Source: a virus. From it: 64,000 nt of DNA. Of this stretch, positions 42,785-51,616 are shown piece after piece (positions within the stretch are counted from its first letter, which is position 1; each line of letters opens with the position of its first letter). The DNA is taken from the IMG/VR virus record IMGVR_UViG_3300032268_001483, positions 1-64,000 of that record; one strand, 5' to 3'. Under the pieces are notes generated by a model. The model had not been told where the DNA came from, ran no database searches, and worked only from the letters and a program-made list of their open reading frames with translations. A program made the position numbers and the translations under genes.

Positions 42785-43360
42785 ATGGCTTTAGATTTAG
42801 CAAACGGTTACATAAGAAAAGACGGCTCATCTGCCTCAAACGTTTATTTTGGTTATAGTTATAACCAAAATGCTGGTGATAATGATAAAGTCTTCGCAAT
42901 AAGAAAAGTCTCAACAGTTGCTGGTGTAGAAACAATAACTTGGACTAATGGTACGCAACAATCATACATAAATGATTGGTCAGGTAGAACTTATAGTTTT
43001 TCGGCACCTGCTGGAAGTCTTGGTTTGACTTATGCAACAACTACATTAACAGAAACTGTTACTTCTGGTTCTTATTCATTTACATTTGCTAAGTCAAGGT
43101 TTGCATCTTTTACTTGGTCAACTATAAATGGTGTTAGTAAATATTTAATTACATCAAAAGACGGATCCGGTAACCTCCTGAATGTGGATGGGGCTCCCTT
43201 AAGAGGTCAATATGTAACAAGAAATTACACAACAGAAGTATTCAATTTAACGAGTTATTCACAGGGATATTTAGATGCAGGTACTTATACCTTGACAGTA
43301 ACAGCAGTTAATGTCGCAGGTTCAATTTCTTCTACGGCTACTTTTAATTTTGCGCTATAA
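42785..43360 (+). CDS. Probable virion structural protein, Ig-like fold
   Basis: A 191-residue, Ser/Thr/Tyr/Gly-rich beta protein without signal peptide. The last 90 residues (FTWSTINGVSKYLITSKDG to AGTYTLTVTAVNVAGS) read like a fibronectin-III or Ig-like domain. Such domains decorate capsids, tails and fibres. The tagged gene at 43363 follows after 2 bases. Confidence 0.6.
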   Translation: MALDLANGYIRKDGSSASNVYFGYSYNQNAGDNDKVFAIRKVSTVAGVETITWTNGTQQSYINDWSGRTYSFSAPAGSLGLTYATTTLTETVTSGSYSFTFAKSRFASFTWSTINGVSKYLITSKDGSGNLLNVDGAPLRGQYVTRNYTTEVFNLTSYSQGYLDAGTYTLTVTAVNVAGSISSTATFNFAL

Positions 43361-43362
43361 AT

Positions 43363-43911
43363 ATGAAATATATTTTACTATTCGAAAACTTTTCTGATAA
43401 TACAATTTATGGAGAAGATTGGAAAAAATTTGTACCCGATAGCTTAGTAGTCATCAAAGGAGATACTACAGATCTAAATGGTTATATCTTAGATGCAAAA
43501 ACAAGAAAACCAACAAATCAATTGTGTAAGTATAAGCTCGGTAATTTAATGGCAAATCAAGTATATCAGATTACTTACGACAGAGATTTTGATATTTTAG
43601 GAATACCCGATACACTTGAAATGGATGTCTCAATATTAAACTCAGATGATGGAAAATTTAAACTTTCGGTTGAAATTACTTTTGGTGACTTAGTCGCATC
43701 AGGATTCACAGTCCAAAAACCGAATAAAGTTGATATTTTTGAGTATACATCATATCACTCACAAGGCGATCCTAGCGATACAGTTTTCGCCTTCAGTGAA
43801 AGTAGTCTAAAAAAGTTAATTCCGTTCATAAATCATTTTGATGGATTAAACGTTACAAGAGCTGATTTGAACTTTTTAGATAATAGAAGATTTAGTTATC
43901 GACCTAAATAG
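43363..43911 (+). CDS. Tagged protein, 182 aa
   Basis: Begins MKYILLFENFSDN. The body is beta-rich and acidic with no recognised family. It is in an operon with the Ig-like protein and its end overlaps the convergent nucleotidyltransferase gene by 8 bases. Confidence 0.6.
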   Translation: MKYILLFENFSDNTIYGEDWKKFVPDSLVVIKGDTTDLNGYILDAKTRKPTNQLCKYKLGNLMANQVYQITYDRDFDILGIPDTLEMDVSILNSDDGKFKLSVEITFGDLVASGFTVQKPNKVDIFEYTSYHSQGDPSDTVFAFSESSLKKLIPFINHFDGLNVTRADLNFLDNRRFSYRPK

Positions 43912-45166
43912 GAAGATCATCACAATCTATACTAACCCATCTAATATCATTTTCACTTCTAAAAATTTTACCAACTTTATTTCTTGAATCAGTTATTATA
44001 TTTTTTCTAACAGATAACTCTAACAATAATAAATTCATATCATCATCCAAATCTAAATCTAAATCAAGTTTATTTTTTTCCAAAACTGAAATAGCAATGA
44101 TTGGATCATTCTTGAACTTGTCGATAATAGTATTTACCCATTCAAATTGTTGTGAAATTGTAAATCCTTTTATATTTTTAACTATCAGTGGTGCGTGATG
44201 TATTAATCTCGCTAGTAAATAAATCTCATCGTTACTTACTCCCTTATCTAAGTATTCACTAATTGAAAATTTTTTATCAATGATAAGATTCAAATTCAAC
44301 CAAATCAATTTTTTTGTATCTTCATTTTGAATGTTTCTATAATAATACATAAAGTCATCTGGCATGAATCCACTATTTTTCTTAAAATCCATTATTTCAC
44401 CGATTGGCTCTAAACAATAAATATTATCTTCAACACCATAGAGTGATTTTATATTTTTTTCTGAGTCTAAATCTCTATCTAATTTAAATTTATCTCCTAA
44501 AATATCGGAGAATTTTTCAAACTCGAGTTTATACTTCTCCTTGAATCTATACTTTTGAACATTCATTATATTTTTATATTTTAGGACATATTTTGCTATC
44601 CCAAATTCATCTTCATTGACATTTGCCCCTAATTCAACTTTCTTTTTAGCTAATCTGATTGCTGTATGAGCAGGTGTTCGTAAATCAATTATTTTGATTT
44701 CTCCTGTATTTAAAAATTCAATGAATTCTTTCGACCAATAAAATTTATTTTCAGATAAATCATATCCAACTTGGCAACAATTCAAATCAAATGAATCAAT
44801 TATAATTTGAGGACTTTTTGTATCTGAACAGTAATAGATTTTATTAAAAATGTCTTCTCTAACTGAATCCTCTATGTAATATTTGATTTGATTCCTATAA
44901 CCGAATCTAATACCGTTATAGTCCTCTGAAACTTCTTTGGTGACAGTCTTAGCTGTAAATTTATTATAAAGGTACATATTACTCATATTAGTTTGTAATT
45001 CCTTTAAAATAAAAATATCAATATCATTAATAATAGCTTCTTTACCAGAAACTTCTTCCCAAATTAGGTTTGCGATTGAACCACCAGCTAAAAATCCTTC
45101 AGTGGGTAAAGTGAATTTTGATTTTAGTTTTTCTAAAGCTTTTGAAAAAATTAGATTTGTATCCAT
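43904..45166 (-). CDS. Pol-beta-type nucleotidyltransferase-fold protein
   Basis: A 420-residue protein. GGS at 28-30 and the D-x-D of NDIDIF (Asp48, Asp50) mark a nucleotidyltransferase fold, with a second DLNCCQVGYD region nearby. The C-terminal 250 residues are helical. It could act on tRNA ends, nucleotides or proteins; related phage proteins are called nucleotidyltransferases without proven substrate. No tag. Confidence 0.65.
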   Translation of the reverse strand: MDTNLIFSKALEKLKSKFTLPTEGFLAGGSIANLIWEEVSGKEAIINDIDIFILKELQTNMSNMYLYNKFTAKTVTKEVSEDYNGIRFGYRNQIKYYIEDSVREDIFNKIYYCSDTKSPQIIIDSFDLNCCQVGYDLSENKFYWSKEFIEFLNTGEIKIIDLRTPAHTAIRLAKKKVELGANVNEDEFGIAKYVLKYKNIMNVQKYRFKEKYKLEFEKFSDILGDKFKLDRDLDSEKNIKSLYGVEDNIYCLEPIGEIMDFKKNSGFMPDDFMYYYRNIQNEDTKKLIWLNLNLIIDKKFSISEYLDKGVSNDEIYLLARLIHHAPLIVKNIKGFTISQQFEWVNTIIDKFKNDPIIAISVLEKNKLDLDLDLDDDMNLLLLELSVRKNIITDSRNKVGKIFRSENDIRWVSIDCDDLPI

Positions 45167-45203
45167 GACTTTTTTGATTTAGTTGTCATGATATTTAGAA
45201 AAG

Positions 45204-45626
45204 TTAAGAAGTTGGTAATTCCAGTAAAGTTTTTGAAGATAAATATCCTAACACTTCTTCCCATTCATCAGCTTCATAATATTTGTATTGAGGGTCTTCC
45301 GGAAAATCATCTTCATCATATAGCCTTAATATTTGAGTTATGATGTAACGATCGTCACCTAATTTTCTTATCAAGATTTCTTCTGGTATATCCGAATTTA
45401 GTGACAAAATTGACATCCACATTTCACTTGGGCTAAAGCCTAAACCATCTTTGGGATAAAGATAATCATCTACTAATCTTCTATTTTTTTCCACTAATTG
45501 TACAAAAAAATTTTTCTCAGTTTCTAAAAATTCCTCTCTACCAAATAAATTCAATTTTGTTCCTACTTCACCACTGGTGATCTGACTTGGTTGCCTAAAA
45601 GATTCAAATAATTTCAAGTATTTCAT
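45204..45626 (-). CDS. Tagged protein, 140 aa
   Basis: I set the start at the ATG at 45626, which gives the tag MKYLKLFESFRQPS; the frame runs 51 bases further but that would hide the tag and cross the promoter. Body acidic with Trp and Tyr, unknown function. Confidence 0.6.
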   Translation of the reverse strand: MKYLKLFESFRQPSQITSGEVGTKLNLFGREEFLETEKNFFVQLVEKNRRLVDDYLYPKDGLGFSPSEMWMSILSLNSDIPEEILIRKLGDDRYIITQILRLYDEDDFPEDPQYKYYEADEWEEVLGYLSSKTLLELPTS

Positions 45627-45627
45627 A

Positions 45628-45642
45628 TTAATATATATTAAA
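45628..45642. promoter_or_regulatory. Shared bidirectional phage-type promoter element
   Basis: TTAATATATATTAAA is near-palindromic and lies between two divergent tagged genes, 2 bases from one ATG and 18 from the other. Confidence 0.5.
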
Positions 45643-45659
45643 TAAATTAAATTAAAACT

Positions 45660-46022
45660 ATGATAAGATTTACACAAATTTTAGAAAACAATAACTCCTA
45701 CGTAGAAGTAAAATCTCAACCACTCAATACTGAGCTAGTTTATATCTGTGAGTCAGGTGGACAAGTTGGTAGTCTTCTACTTGTTTTCAATGGTAGAGAA
45801 GCTTCTATCTATTCAGTAGAAGTCCTTCCTACACATAGAGGTAAAGGATATGGTAAAAGATTAGTTGAAAGTGCTATTGAAGCTTGTAAACAAAAAAGCT
45901 GCAACTTTATTGAATTGAATACAGAAGTAGATAATACTGTAGCAAATAATCTCTACCAATCTCTGGGATTTGAATTGATGGGAAATAAATTTACATTTAA
46001 TAACTATAGAAAATATTTATAG
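45660..46022 (+). CDS. Tagged GNAT acetyltransferase
   Basis: A 120-residue GNAT-fold protein. Motif A is VLPTHRGKGYGKRLVE with the acetyl-CoA loop RGKGYG at 60-65; motif B is NNLYQSLGFELMG. The start MIRFTQILENNN looks like a tag grafted onto the GNAT domain and ends in L-E. Substrate unknown. An injected acetyltransferase that modifies host proteins or a toxin would be plausible. Its stop overlaps the convergent gene by 6 bases. Confidence 0.75.
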   Translation: MIRFTQILENNNSYVEVKSQPLNTELVYICESGGQVGSLLLVFNGREASIYSVEVLPTHRGKGYGKRLVESAIEACKQKSCNFIELNTEVDNTVANNLYQSLGFELMGNKFTFNNYRKYL

Positions 46023-46247
46023 TAATTTATCTATCTTAAAGTCTCTTAATTCAACAGTCAAATAATCAATAATTTCTTGACTATTCCTCGATGAAATTAT
46101 GACTTTATCAGATGAGTCAGTTATTAGTATTTTACCACTCATTGTAGATGATGCTTTATATAGAATTTCTCCTCTAAATGAAAATGTCCATATATCAGAC
46201 CAGCCTAATCCATAAAGTTTAAAACCAAGTGGTTCAAGGAAATTCAC
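46017..46247 (-). CDS. Hypothetical protein, 76 aa
   Basis: Small mixed protein with WSDIWTFSFRGEILYKA and no recognised family. Confidence 0.4.
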   Translation of the reverse strand: MNFLEPLGFKLYGLGWSDIWTFSFRGEILYKASSTMSGKILITDSSDKVIISSRNSQEIIDYLTVELRDFKIDKLL

Positions 46248-46286
46248 AAAAAACTTTTTCTTTTTATACTAAAATTTAATACTTAG

Positions 46287-46302
46287 TTTTTTAATATATA
46301 CT
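46287..46302 (+). promoter_or_regulatory. Phage-type promoter element, near-leaderless
   Basis: TTTTTTAATATATACT ends 5 bases before the ATG at 46308. Confidence 0.6.
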
Positions 46303-46307
46303 CTATT

Positions 46308-47729
46308 ATGAATAAAATATTCAACTTCCAATCATTTTTAGAATCGGTATCTTCTGGTAAATCTCACCTCTTTTATTCAGAGAGATTTAGAAATCTAATC
46401 GGCAAAATAGCAATGTCAAAAGATCCAGTTGCACAATTCCTAAGACAAAGTGAGTGCAGGGAGGACTTTGAAGATGATATCACTTTTATTGATATTACAG
46501 ACAAAGAAGATATGGTATCTTTTATTCAAGTAAATAGATTAGATAGATTACGCCAAAGTGACAGAAATTTTTACAAAAATATTGTATATCATAGTTCTGA
46601 TAAATATGACTTAACACCGATACCAGAGCTCGATAAATATATTCAGAGAGTTTGGAAGGCAACACAGAAAAATTTAGAGCATGATAGCTGGAAAAAACAG
46701 AGAACTGAAATAGGAATTGGTAGATTTGTAAATAGAGTTTCTTCTTTACAATTAATTACTATTAAATCCGAACAATTAGAAAAGTTTGTTAATTCTTATA
46801 AAGCGCATTGGAAACAATTAAATAAAATAGAAGAGAATTTTGAATTGGTAAGTGGAGAAGAAATTAGAAGGTGGTATCACCAACAAAATTATCAAGAGTC
46901 TAAAGGACAATTATTTTCTTCTTGTATGAAATATCCGGATTGTCAACCTTATTTTAATATCTATGTTGAAAATCCAGAAGTTTGTCAACTTTTAATATTG
47001 AAAGACAAAGATCCGGATAAAATTTCTGGAAGAGCCTTAATATGGACACTTACATCTGGTGAAAAATATATGGATAGACCCTATACTAATCACGACGCTG
47101 ATATAAATTTATTTAATGATTACGCTAGGAAACATAAAATTAAAACCAATGCTTACGATTTAGAAGTAAAAGTAAAAGCTAAAGATTATGGACAATATCC
47201 ATATATGGATTCTCTTCATTATTTTAACCCTAAGACTGGGATTTTAACTACTGATGATGATGTTTATCCACATCCTGATTGGATTATGTTAAAGAAGACT
47301 GATGGTTCATATCAATCTGGTGAATGTGTTTTCTCTAAATACCTTGATAGATATATTCTTGAGGAAGAAGCGGTGTGGGCAGAAGATTTAGAGGACTGGA
47401 TTACTAAGGATGATGCAGTCTATGTTGATTCGGAGGATGCATGGTATTCAGAAGAATACATGGATAATTCAAAATCTAATGTAGTCTATTGTAGTTGGGC
47501 AGATGTAAATGAATTTGAAGATAAGTGTATTTATTCAACCTATTTGAATAGTTGGTTGATTAAAGATGATTCAAAAGAAGTTTGGGTAAATAGAAGTCAA
47601 GAAGAGTGGGTACCAAAAACTGCAAGAAGATATCTGTCAACAGTGGTAGAAATAGATGGTGAAATGAAAGATTGTTTGGTTAGTGCAATAATTCAGGATG
47701 AAAATGGTAAATGGAAATTTAAATCTTAA
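46308..47729 (+). CDS. Tagged protein of the Ser-Cys-Met paralogue family
   Basis: A 473-residue protein. The tag is MNKIFNFQSFLESVSS. Residues about 178-275 match the module at 4329: SGEEIRRWY, SSCM, YVENPE, GRALIW and KYMDRPYT. The C-terminal 170 residues are rich in Trp, Asp and Glu and contain repeated W-x-x-x-x-D units (AVWAEDLEDWITKDDAVYVD, SEDAWYSEEYMD). Unknown activity. Confidence 0.65.
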   Translation: MNKIFNFQSFLESVSSGKSHLFYSERFRNLIGKIAMSKDPVAQFLRQSECREDFEDDITFIDITDKEDMVSFIQVNRLDRLRQSDRNFYKNIVYHSSDKYDLTPIPELDKYIQRVWKATQKNLEHDSWKKQRTEIGIGRFVNRVSSLQLITIKSEQLEKFVNSYKAHWKQLNKIEENFELVSGEEIRRWYHQQNYQESKGQLFSSCMKYPDCQPYFNIYVENPEVCQLLILKDKDPDKISGRALIWTLTSGEKYMDRPYTNHDADINLFNDYARKHKIKTNAYDLEVKVKAKDYGQYPYMDSLHYFNPKTGILTTDDDVYPHPDWIMLKKTDGSYQSGECVFSKYLDRYILEEEAVWAEDLEDWITKDDAVYVDSEDAWYSEEYMDNSKSNVVYCSWADVNEFEDKCIYSTYLNSWLIKDDSKEVWVNRSQEEWVPKTARRYLSTVVEIDGEMKDCLVSAIIQDENGKWKFKS

Positions 47730-47781
47730 TAAAAAGTAAACTTTTCTATAGACTTTTTATATGTATTTAAATTTAAAAAAA

Positions 47782-48012
47782 ATGAAATACCTATTAGTAA
47801 CTCTATCTTTACTGACTTTGTCTTGCACTCAAAAAGAATTCAAGTATAAAATCCACAATCCCAAATACTTGGATTATAATAACTCTGCCACTTTTTTTAC
47901 AGATACAGTCCAATTCAAATCTGATACTGCCTTCTACATTAACTCAGACAACTCAATTGTTATCATTTCAATTGATAGTTTAAAAGATTGTAAAATTGAC
48001 ACTTTAAAATAA
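47782..48012 (+). CDS. Small lipoprotein, 76 aa
   Basis: Start at the ATG 47782, which begins a signal peptide ending in the lipobox LLTLSC (Cys at residue 15); a start 21 bases upstream would precede it needlessly. Mature part short, unknown. Followed after 6 bases by the NADAR gene. Confidence 0.55.
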   Translation: MKYLLVTLSLLTLSCTQKEFKYKIHNPKYLDYNNSATFFTDTVQFKSDTAFYINSDNSIVIISIDSLKDCKIDTLK

Positions 48013-48018
48013 TTAAAT

Positions 48019-48441
48019 ATGCAAAATAAAATTAATGGTTTTTTTGGAAAGTGGCGATTCCTATCTAACTTTTGGGAATGCCCTATAACATTCGAGGGTC
48101 TTGAGTATCCATCAGTTGAAAATGCTTATCAAGCAGCAAAAACTTTGGATATAGAAGTTAGAAAACAATTTCAAAATATCACACCTAAAGAATCAAAATC
48201 TTTAGGAAAAAAAATAGGAATTAGAGGGGATTGGGAAATGGTAAAACTTGATATAATGTTGAATTTATCATTAGAAAAATTTACAAGACATCCCCACTTA
48301 GGCACACAATTAATCGAAACAGATGATTCCTATTTAGAGGAATCTAACTGGTGGCGAGACACCTTCTGGGGAACACATAATGGTATTGGTGAAAACAATT
48401 TAGGAAAAATACTTATGAAAGTAAGAGATATTATAAAATAG
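48019..48441 (+). CDS. NADAR (YbiA-like) ADP-ribose N-glycosidase
   Basis: A 140-residue NADAR-domain protein. FFGKWRFLSNFWECPITFEG and SVENAYQAAK form the N-terminal signature, and NWWRDTFWGTHNGIGENNLG the C-terminal one. NADAR proteins remove ADP-ribose from guanine and from NAD-derived intermediates, and some counter DarT-type defence toxins. In a phage this is a plausible anti-defence enzyme, but NAD metabolism is an alternative. Confidence 0.9.
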   Translation: MQNKINGFFGKWRFLSNFWECPITFEGLEYPSVENAYQAAKTLDIEVRKQFQNITPKESKSLGKKIGIRGDWEMVKLDIMLNLSLEKFTRHPHLGTQLIETDDSYLEESNWWRDTFWGTHNGIGENNLGKILMKVRDIIK

Positions 48442-48449
48442 TAAATGAA

Positions 48450-48662
48450 ATGAACGCACAAGTAATAAATAAAATAGAGGATTTGATACAAACATTGAAT
48501 CAAAAACAACAGATGATTGCTAATAAAATTAAGTTAGAAAAAAATTATCGTTTTTTTGAATCATTAGTTAGGGGCAATTCAGAAATATTTTTTGAGGATT
48601 TATCTACAAAGAATATTTATCATTTAGTAACGCACATAAAAAACACCTGTCAGTGTGATTAA
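48450..48662 (+). CDS. Small helical protein, 70 aa
   Basis: Coiled-coil-like start (INKIEDLIQTLNQKQQMI) and a CQCD end. Unknown. It follows the NADAR gene by 8 bases. Confidence 0.45.
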   Translation: MNAQVINKIEDLIQTLNQKQQMIANKIKLEKNYRFFESLVRGNSEIFFEDLSTKNIYHLVTHIKNTCQCD

Positions 48663-48718
48663 AAACAAAACTCTTTTTTTTTAATATAATTTTTATCAAA
48701 AAAATAATAGAAAAATAA

Positions 48719-49207
48719 ATGAGAATTTTTATAACACCAGAAGACATAGTCAAAAGATGTCTCTACGATAGTTGGGCATACTATATTGTTGGTTCGGATA
48801 AAGAGGCAGAAAGACTATTGAAAGAGAATACCGAGTTTGAACTAAGTGAAAGAGATGCTATTGTAATTGGACTACTCAAAGTAATTGAAACAGATAACCT
48901 AATTCATAGATTCAATGACTATCTAACTCACTTCTTAACTGTAAGAGCAGTAAAAGAAAAAGAAACTTTCTTAATTAGAAAGAAATCTGTAGAAACAAGT
49001 ATTGAAAAATTTCTTGATAAATTCCCAGAAAGTTGGGAAGCAGAAATGTCTTATAAAAATGCCCTAAAAGATTTGAAAGTGTATGTTGAGGAACTTAACA
49101 AGAATCTTTTAAAATTAGACATTATTAAACTTACTATTCAAAACATTAATTATGAATTTTATAATGCAAATAATATAAAAAAACTTCTAAATTTTAATAA
49201 CTACTAA
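48719..49207 (+). CDS. Hypothetical helical protein, 162 aa
   Basis: Charged, mainly helical, not recognised. It is immediately upstream of grpE (1 base between stop and start), so it may act with the chaperone system. Confidence 0.45.
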   Translation: MRIFITPEDIVKRCLYDSWAYYIVGSDKEAERLLKENTEFELSERDAIVIGLLKVIETDNLIHRFNDYLTHFLTVRAVKEKETFLIRKKSVETSIEKFLDKFPESWEAEMSYKNALKDLKVYVEELNKNLLKLDIIKLTIQNINYEFYNANNIKKLLNFNNY

Positions 49208-49208
49208 T

Positions 49209-49682
49209 ATGGAACAAGAAGAACTATTCGAAAATTCAGATAAAAACAATATTGAACCTACTAAAATCTATACACAAGAACAATTTGACGAAGTAAAGAA
49301 GGAGGGGGAAGATAAATACCTCAGACTTTTAGCCGAATTCGATAACTATAAAAAAAGAATTTCTAAAGAAAAGGAGGATTTAAAAATTAATACAAAGACT
49401 CAAATGCTTTCTACAATCTTGGATATGGATTCTGATTTAGCACTGGCTAAAAAGAATATTAAAGAAGAAAATGAAGGGTTGAATCTAATTCTTTCTAAAT
49501 TTGATAGTTTTCTAAAATCTTTAGGTGTGGAACCTATTCAAACCGAAACTTATGATTCTGATTTACACGAAGTAATATCCGTCATTGAAATCGGTGAAGA
49601 AAAAATCGTCGATGTTATATCAAAAGGATATACGATTAATGGTAAACCATTCCGATATCCAAAAATTATCTTGGGTAAATAA
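49209..49682 (+). CDS. grpE: GrpE-like nucleotide exchange factor
   Basis: A 157-residue GrpE. YLRLLAEFDNYKKRISKEKED is the long-helix signature and the C-terminal KIVDVISKGYTINGKPFRYPKIIL is the beta-wing. GrpE releases ADP from DnaK. With DnaJ at 51617 the phage encodes two Hsp70 co-chaperones; no DnaK is in the window. Ends in a terminator. Confidence 0.9.
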   Translation: MEQEELFENSDKNNIEPTKIYTQEQFDEVKKEGEDKYLRLLAEFDNYKKRISKEKEDLKINTKTQMLSTILDMDSDLALAKKNIKEENEGLNLILSKFDSFLKSLGVEPIQTETYDSDLHEVISVIEIGEEKIVDVISKGYTINGKPFRYPKIILGK

Positions 49683-49687
49683 AATAA

Positions 49688-49712
49688 AAAGTCCGATTTA
49701 GTCGGACTTTAT
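49688..49712. terminator. Bidirectional terminator
   Basis: AAAGTCCGA (49688-49696) pairs with TCGGACTTT (49702-49710) around a 5-base loop, between convergent genes. Confidence 0.85.
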
Positions 49713-49719
49713 CTATTTT

Positions 49720-50361
49720 TTAATATCTGTTAAATTTTTTGTATCGGTATCCGATAGACTCATTACTTTTTTGGTATTCGTTAAATAAATCTTGCACTAT
49801 TTGTTTACCTTCTTCTTTAACTTCATTTACATCAGTCAACTCTCCATATCTCAAGTAGTCACGAGTTTTTCCCTTTTCTTGTAAACGGTTTAAAATTCTT
49901 GCAGATAAATCATCCGCAGCACCTACTAATTTATCTAGTTGCCTAAAATCTAAATCCTCCCCAAATTTTGATTTAAGATACCTTTCAATATCTTCTGCCT
50001 TCACACCCTTTAATAGTAAAGACTTATAAATTGTAGCTGGTTTACCATATTTTTGACACCAATCCATCCACATTTTGAAATTGGCATCATCAGTCGGAGC
50101 GTTTTTGAGAGCATACCTGTCGTAGCCACGATTCAACATCCAAACCACAAAAAAGTCGATGTCCGCTAAATTTATTTTAGAGTTACTTATTGTTTGTTCA
50201 ATCGGATCTTTATCATTCACCACATCTTGTGCAATTGTATTTGCAACGGGACCCATTAATCCAACTGATAATGCTGCTCCGATTAGCCATTGTTTTAGAC
50301 CCTCGTCTACCGATTCAAAATCTTGATAGGAAAAATTCTCATACGTTTTTAAATGTTTCAT
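49720..50361 (-). CDS. Tagged protein with hydrophobic segment, 213 aa
   Basis: Begins MKHLKTYENFSYQDFESVDE, then a hydrophobic segment WLIGAALSVGLMGPVANTIA at about 25-44, then an acidic and helical body. A short tagged protein with one membrane-like segment; function unknown. It is downstream of the endolysin gene in the same direction (14-base gap). Confidence 0.6.
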   Translation of the reverse strand: MKHLKTYENFSYQDFESVDEGLKQWLIGAALSVGLMGPVANTIAQDVVNDKDPIEQTISNSKINLADIDFFVVWMLNRGYDRYALKNAPTDDANFKMWMDWCQKYGKPATIYKSLLLKGVKAEDIERYLKSKFGEDLDFRQLDKLVGAADDLSARILNRLQEKGKTRDYLRYGELTDVNEVKEEGKQIVQDLFNEYQKSNESIGYRYKKFNRY

Positions 50362-50375
50362 GTAATTATTTTTTT

Positions 50376-51176
50376 TTAGGCTAATAAAGCTATAAATTTT
50401 TTAAATTCCGATTGTCTGTGAGCCAAACCATTTGTACCACCATTTACTCTTTTTGTAAGAGCCAACACGTTTTCATCAGATGATCCCGCATCACAAATTG
50501 GCCAAAGCTTGTTGCTATCAAAGAAGTATGCAGCTGATGATAAGGGATATTTAGTAGCTACTAAATCGGGATTCGAAACTAAGTCAACTCCAAGAAAAGC
50601 ACCAAGTCTTTTATAATTCTCTTTTCCGGTGGTTTGTAGATAACCTCTTCCTCGGAATTTCCAACCTTCTTTTGAAGTCTCATCACCATTACCTATTCTA
50701 TTACCATAAACACGAGAAGCAATCATCTCTGGTTTGAAAGCATATGATTCAGCCAAATTACCCGGAAAATATCCACCAAAAATTTTCATTAATCCATCTT
50801 TCGAATAATTCAAATTTTCAACAACAGCTTTGAAATTACCAGATTCGTGGGAACACTGAGAGAGGAAATGCGCCAAACGAAGGTTTGTAATTAGATTGAA
50901 TTTCTCAGCAATTATCCCAATTTCTGCAATTACTGAATCAGGAATATGTCCCTTTAATTTATCAGTTTTTAGAACCTCTTTTTCTACTTTTGGTAGAGAG
51001 ATTCCTAATTTTGCCATTGTGGCTTCACCTACAATACCATCAGCAATCAATCCATTTTTTGATTGCCATTCTTTTACAGCCCCTTCAGTACCAGGCCCAA
51101 AATTACCATCAGCACTAATACCGAGTTTTTGTTGAAGTAGCCTAACTAATTCACCTTTAGAACCTATTTTTAACAT
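50376..51176 (-). CDS. Endolysin: peptidoglycan-binding and GH19 domains
   Basis: A 266-residue protein. Residues 1-57 are a PG_binding_1 domain (GSKGELVRLLQQKLG, DGNFGPGTEGAVKEWQ). Residues about 78-262 are a GH19 chitinase-like lysozyme: Glu111 in CSHESGNF is the catalytic acid candidate and FRGRGYLQTTGKENY at 174-188 the family signature. No signal peptide, so a holin or spanin would be needed for export. Cleaves peptidoglycan at lysis. Confidence 0.9.
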   Translation of the reverse strand: MLKIGSKGELVRLLQQKLGISADGNFGPGTEGAVKEWQSKNGLIADGIVGEATMAKLGISLPKVEKEVLKTDKLKGHIPDSVIAEIGIIAEKFNLITNLRLAHFLSQCSHESGNFKAVVENLNYSKDGLMKIFGGYFPGNLAESYAFKPEMIASRVYGNRIGNGDETSKEGWKFRGRGYLQTTGKENYKRLGAFLGVDLVSNPDLVATKYPLSSAAYFFDSNKLWPICDAGSSDENVLALTKRVNGGTNGLAHRQSEFKKFIALLA

Positions 51177-51191
51177 AATTTTTTATTTTTA

Positions 51192-51204
51192 TTTATATAT
51201 TAAC
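51192..51204 (-). promoter_or_regulatory. Phage-type promoter element for the endolysin
   Basis: GTTAATATATAAA followed by TAAAAATAAAAAA and the ATG at 51176; it overlaps the stop region of the preceding gene. Confidence 0.55.
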
Positions 51205-51543
51205 TACCGTAATCAATATTTTTCTAAATTTACCACACTTTAACTCAAGAGCCATCTGTGCAGACTCCCAAGATATCAAAATATTTCTTTCAAAGTTCGT
51301 CGAGTTCGTAACTATCCAAATCTTAGTGTCTAAAAAATCTACTCCATCTGTAATTTTGTCATATTTTAAAAAGAATATTTTACCAGAATATCTCTCTATT
51401 CTGAAATCTAATATCTTAGTCAAGGAGTTGGATTCAATTGCTAGTTTGTGACCCTTATAGATGACATCTCCTTCAAAATCCACACCTTCTTTATAAAGTC
51501 TAATCTCCTGTCTACCTTCGGCTTTTAAAATTATATAATTCAT
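51193..51543 (-). CDS. Hypothetical protein, 116 aa
   Basis: Beta-rich protein without recognised family. Lies between the divergent dnaJ gene and the endolysin. Its end contains the endolysin promoter element. Confidence 0.4.
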   Translation of the reverse strand: MNYIILKAEGRQEIRLYKEGVDFEGDVIYKGHKLAIESNSLTKILDFRIERYSGKIFFLKYDKITDGVDFLDTKIWIVTNSTNFERNILISWESAQMALELKCGKFRKILITVVNI

Positions 51544-51573
51544 AAATTTTTTAACTTCAACAAAAGTTGTTTT

Positions 51574-51592
51574 TTTTAATATATTTATATAT
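51574..51592 (+). promoter_or_regulatory. Phage-type promoter element for dnaJ
   Basis: TTTTTAATATATTTATATA about 25 bases upstream of the ATG at 51617. Confidence 0.5.
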
Positions 51593-51616
51593 CAAAAAAA
51601 TTTTTACATCATTTAT

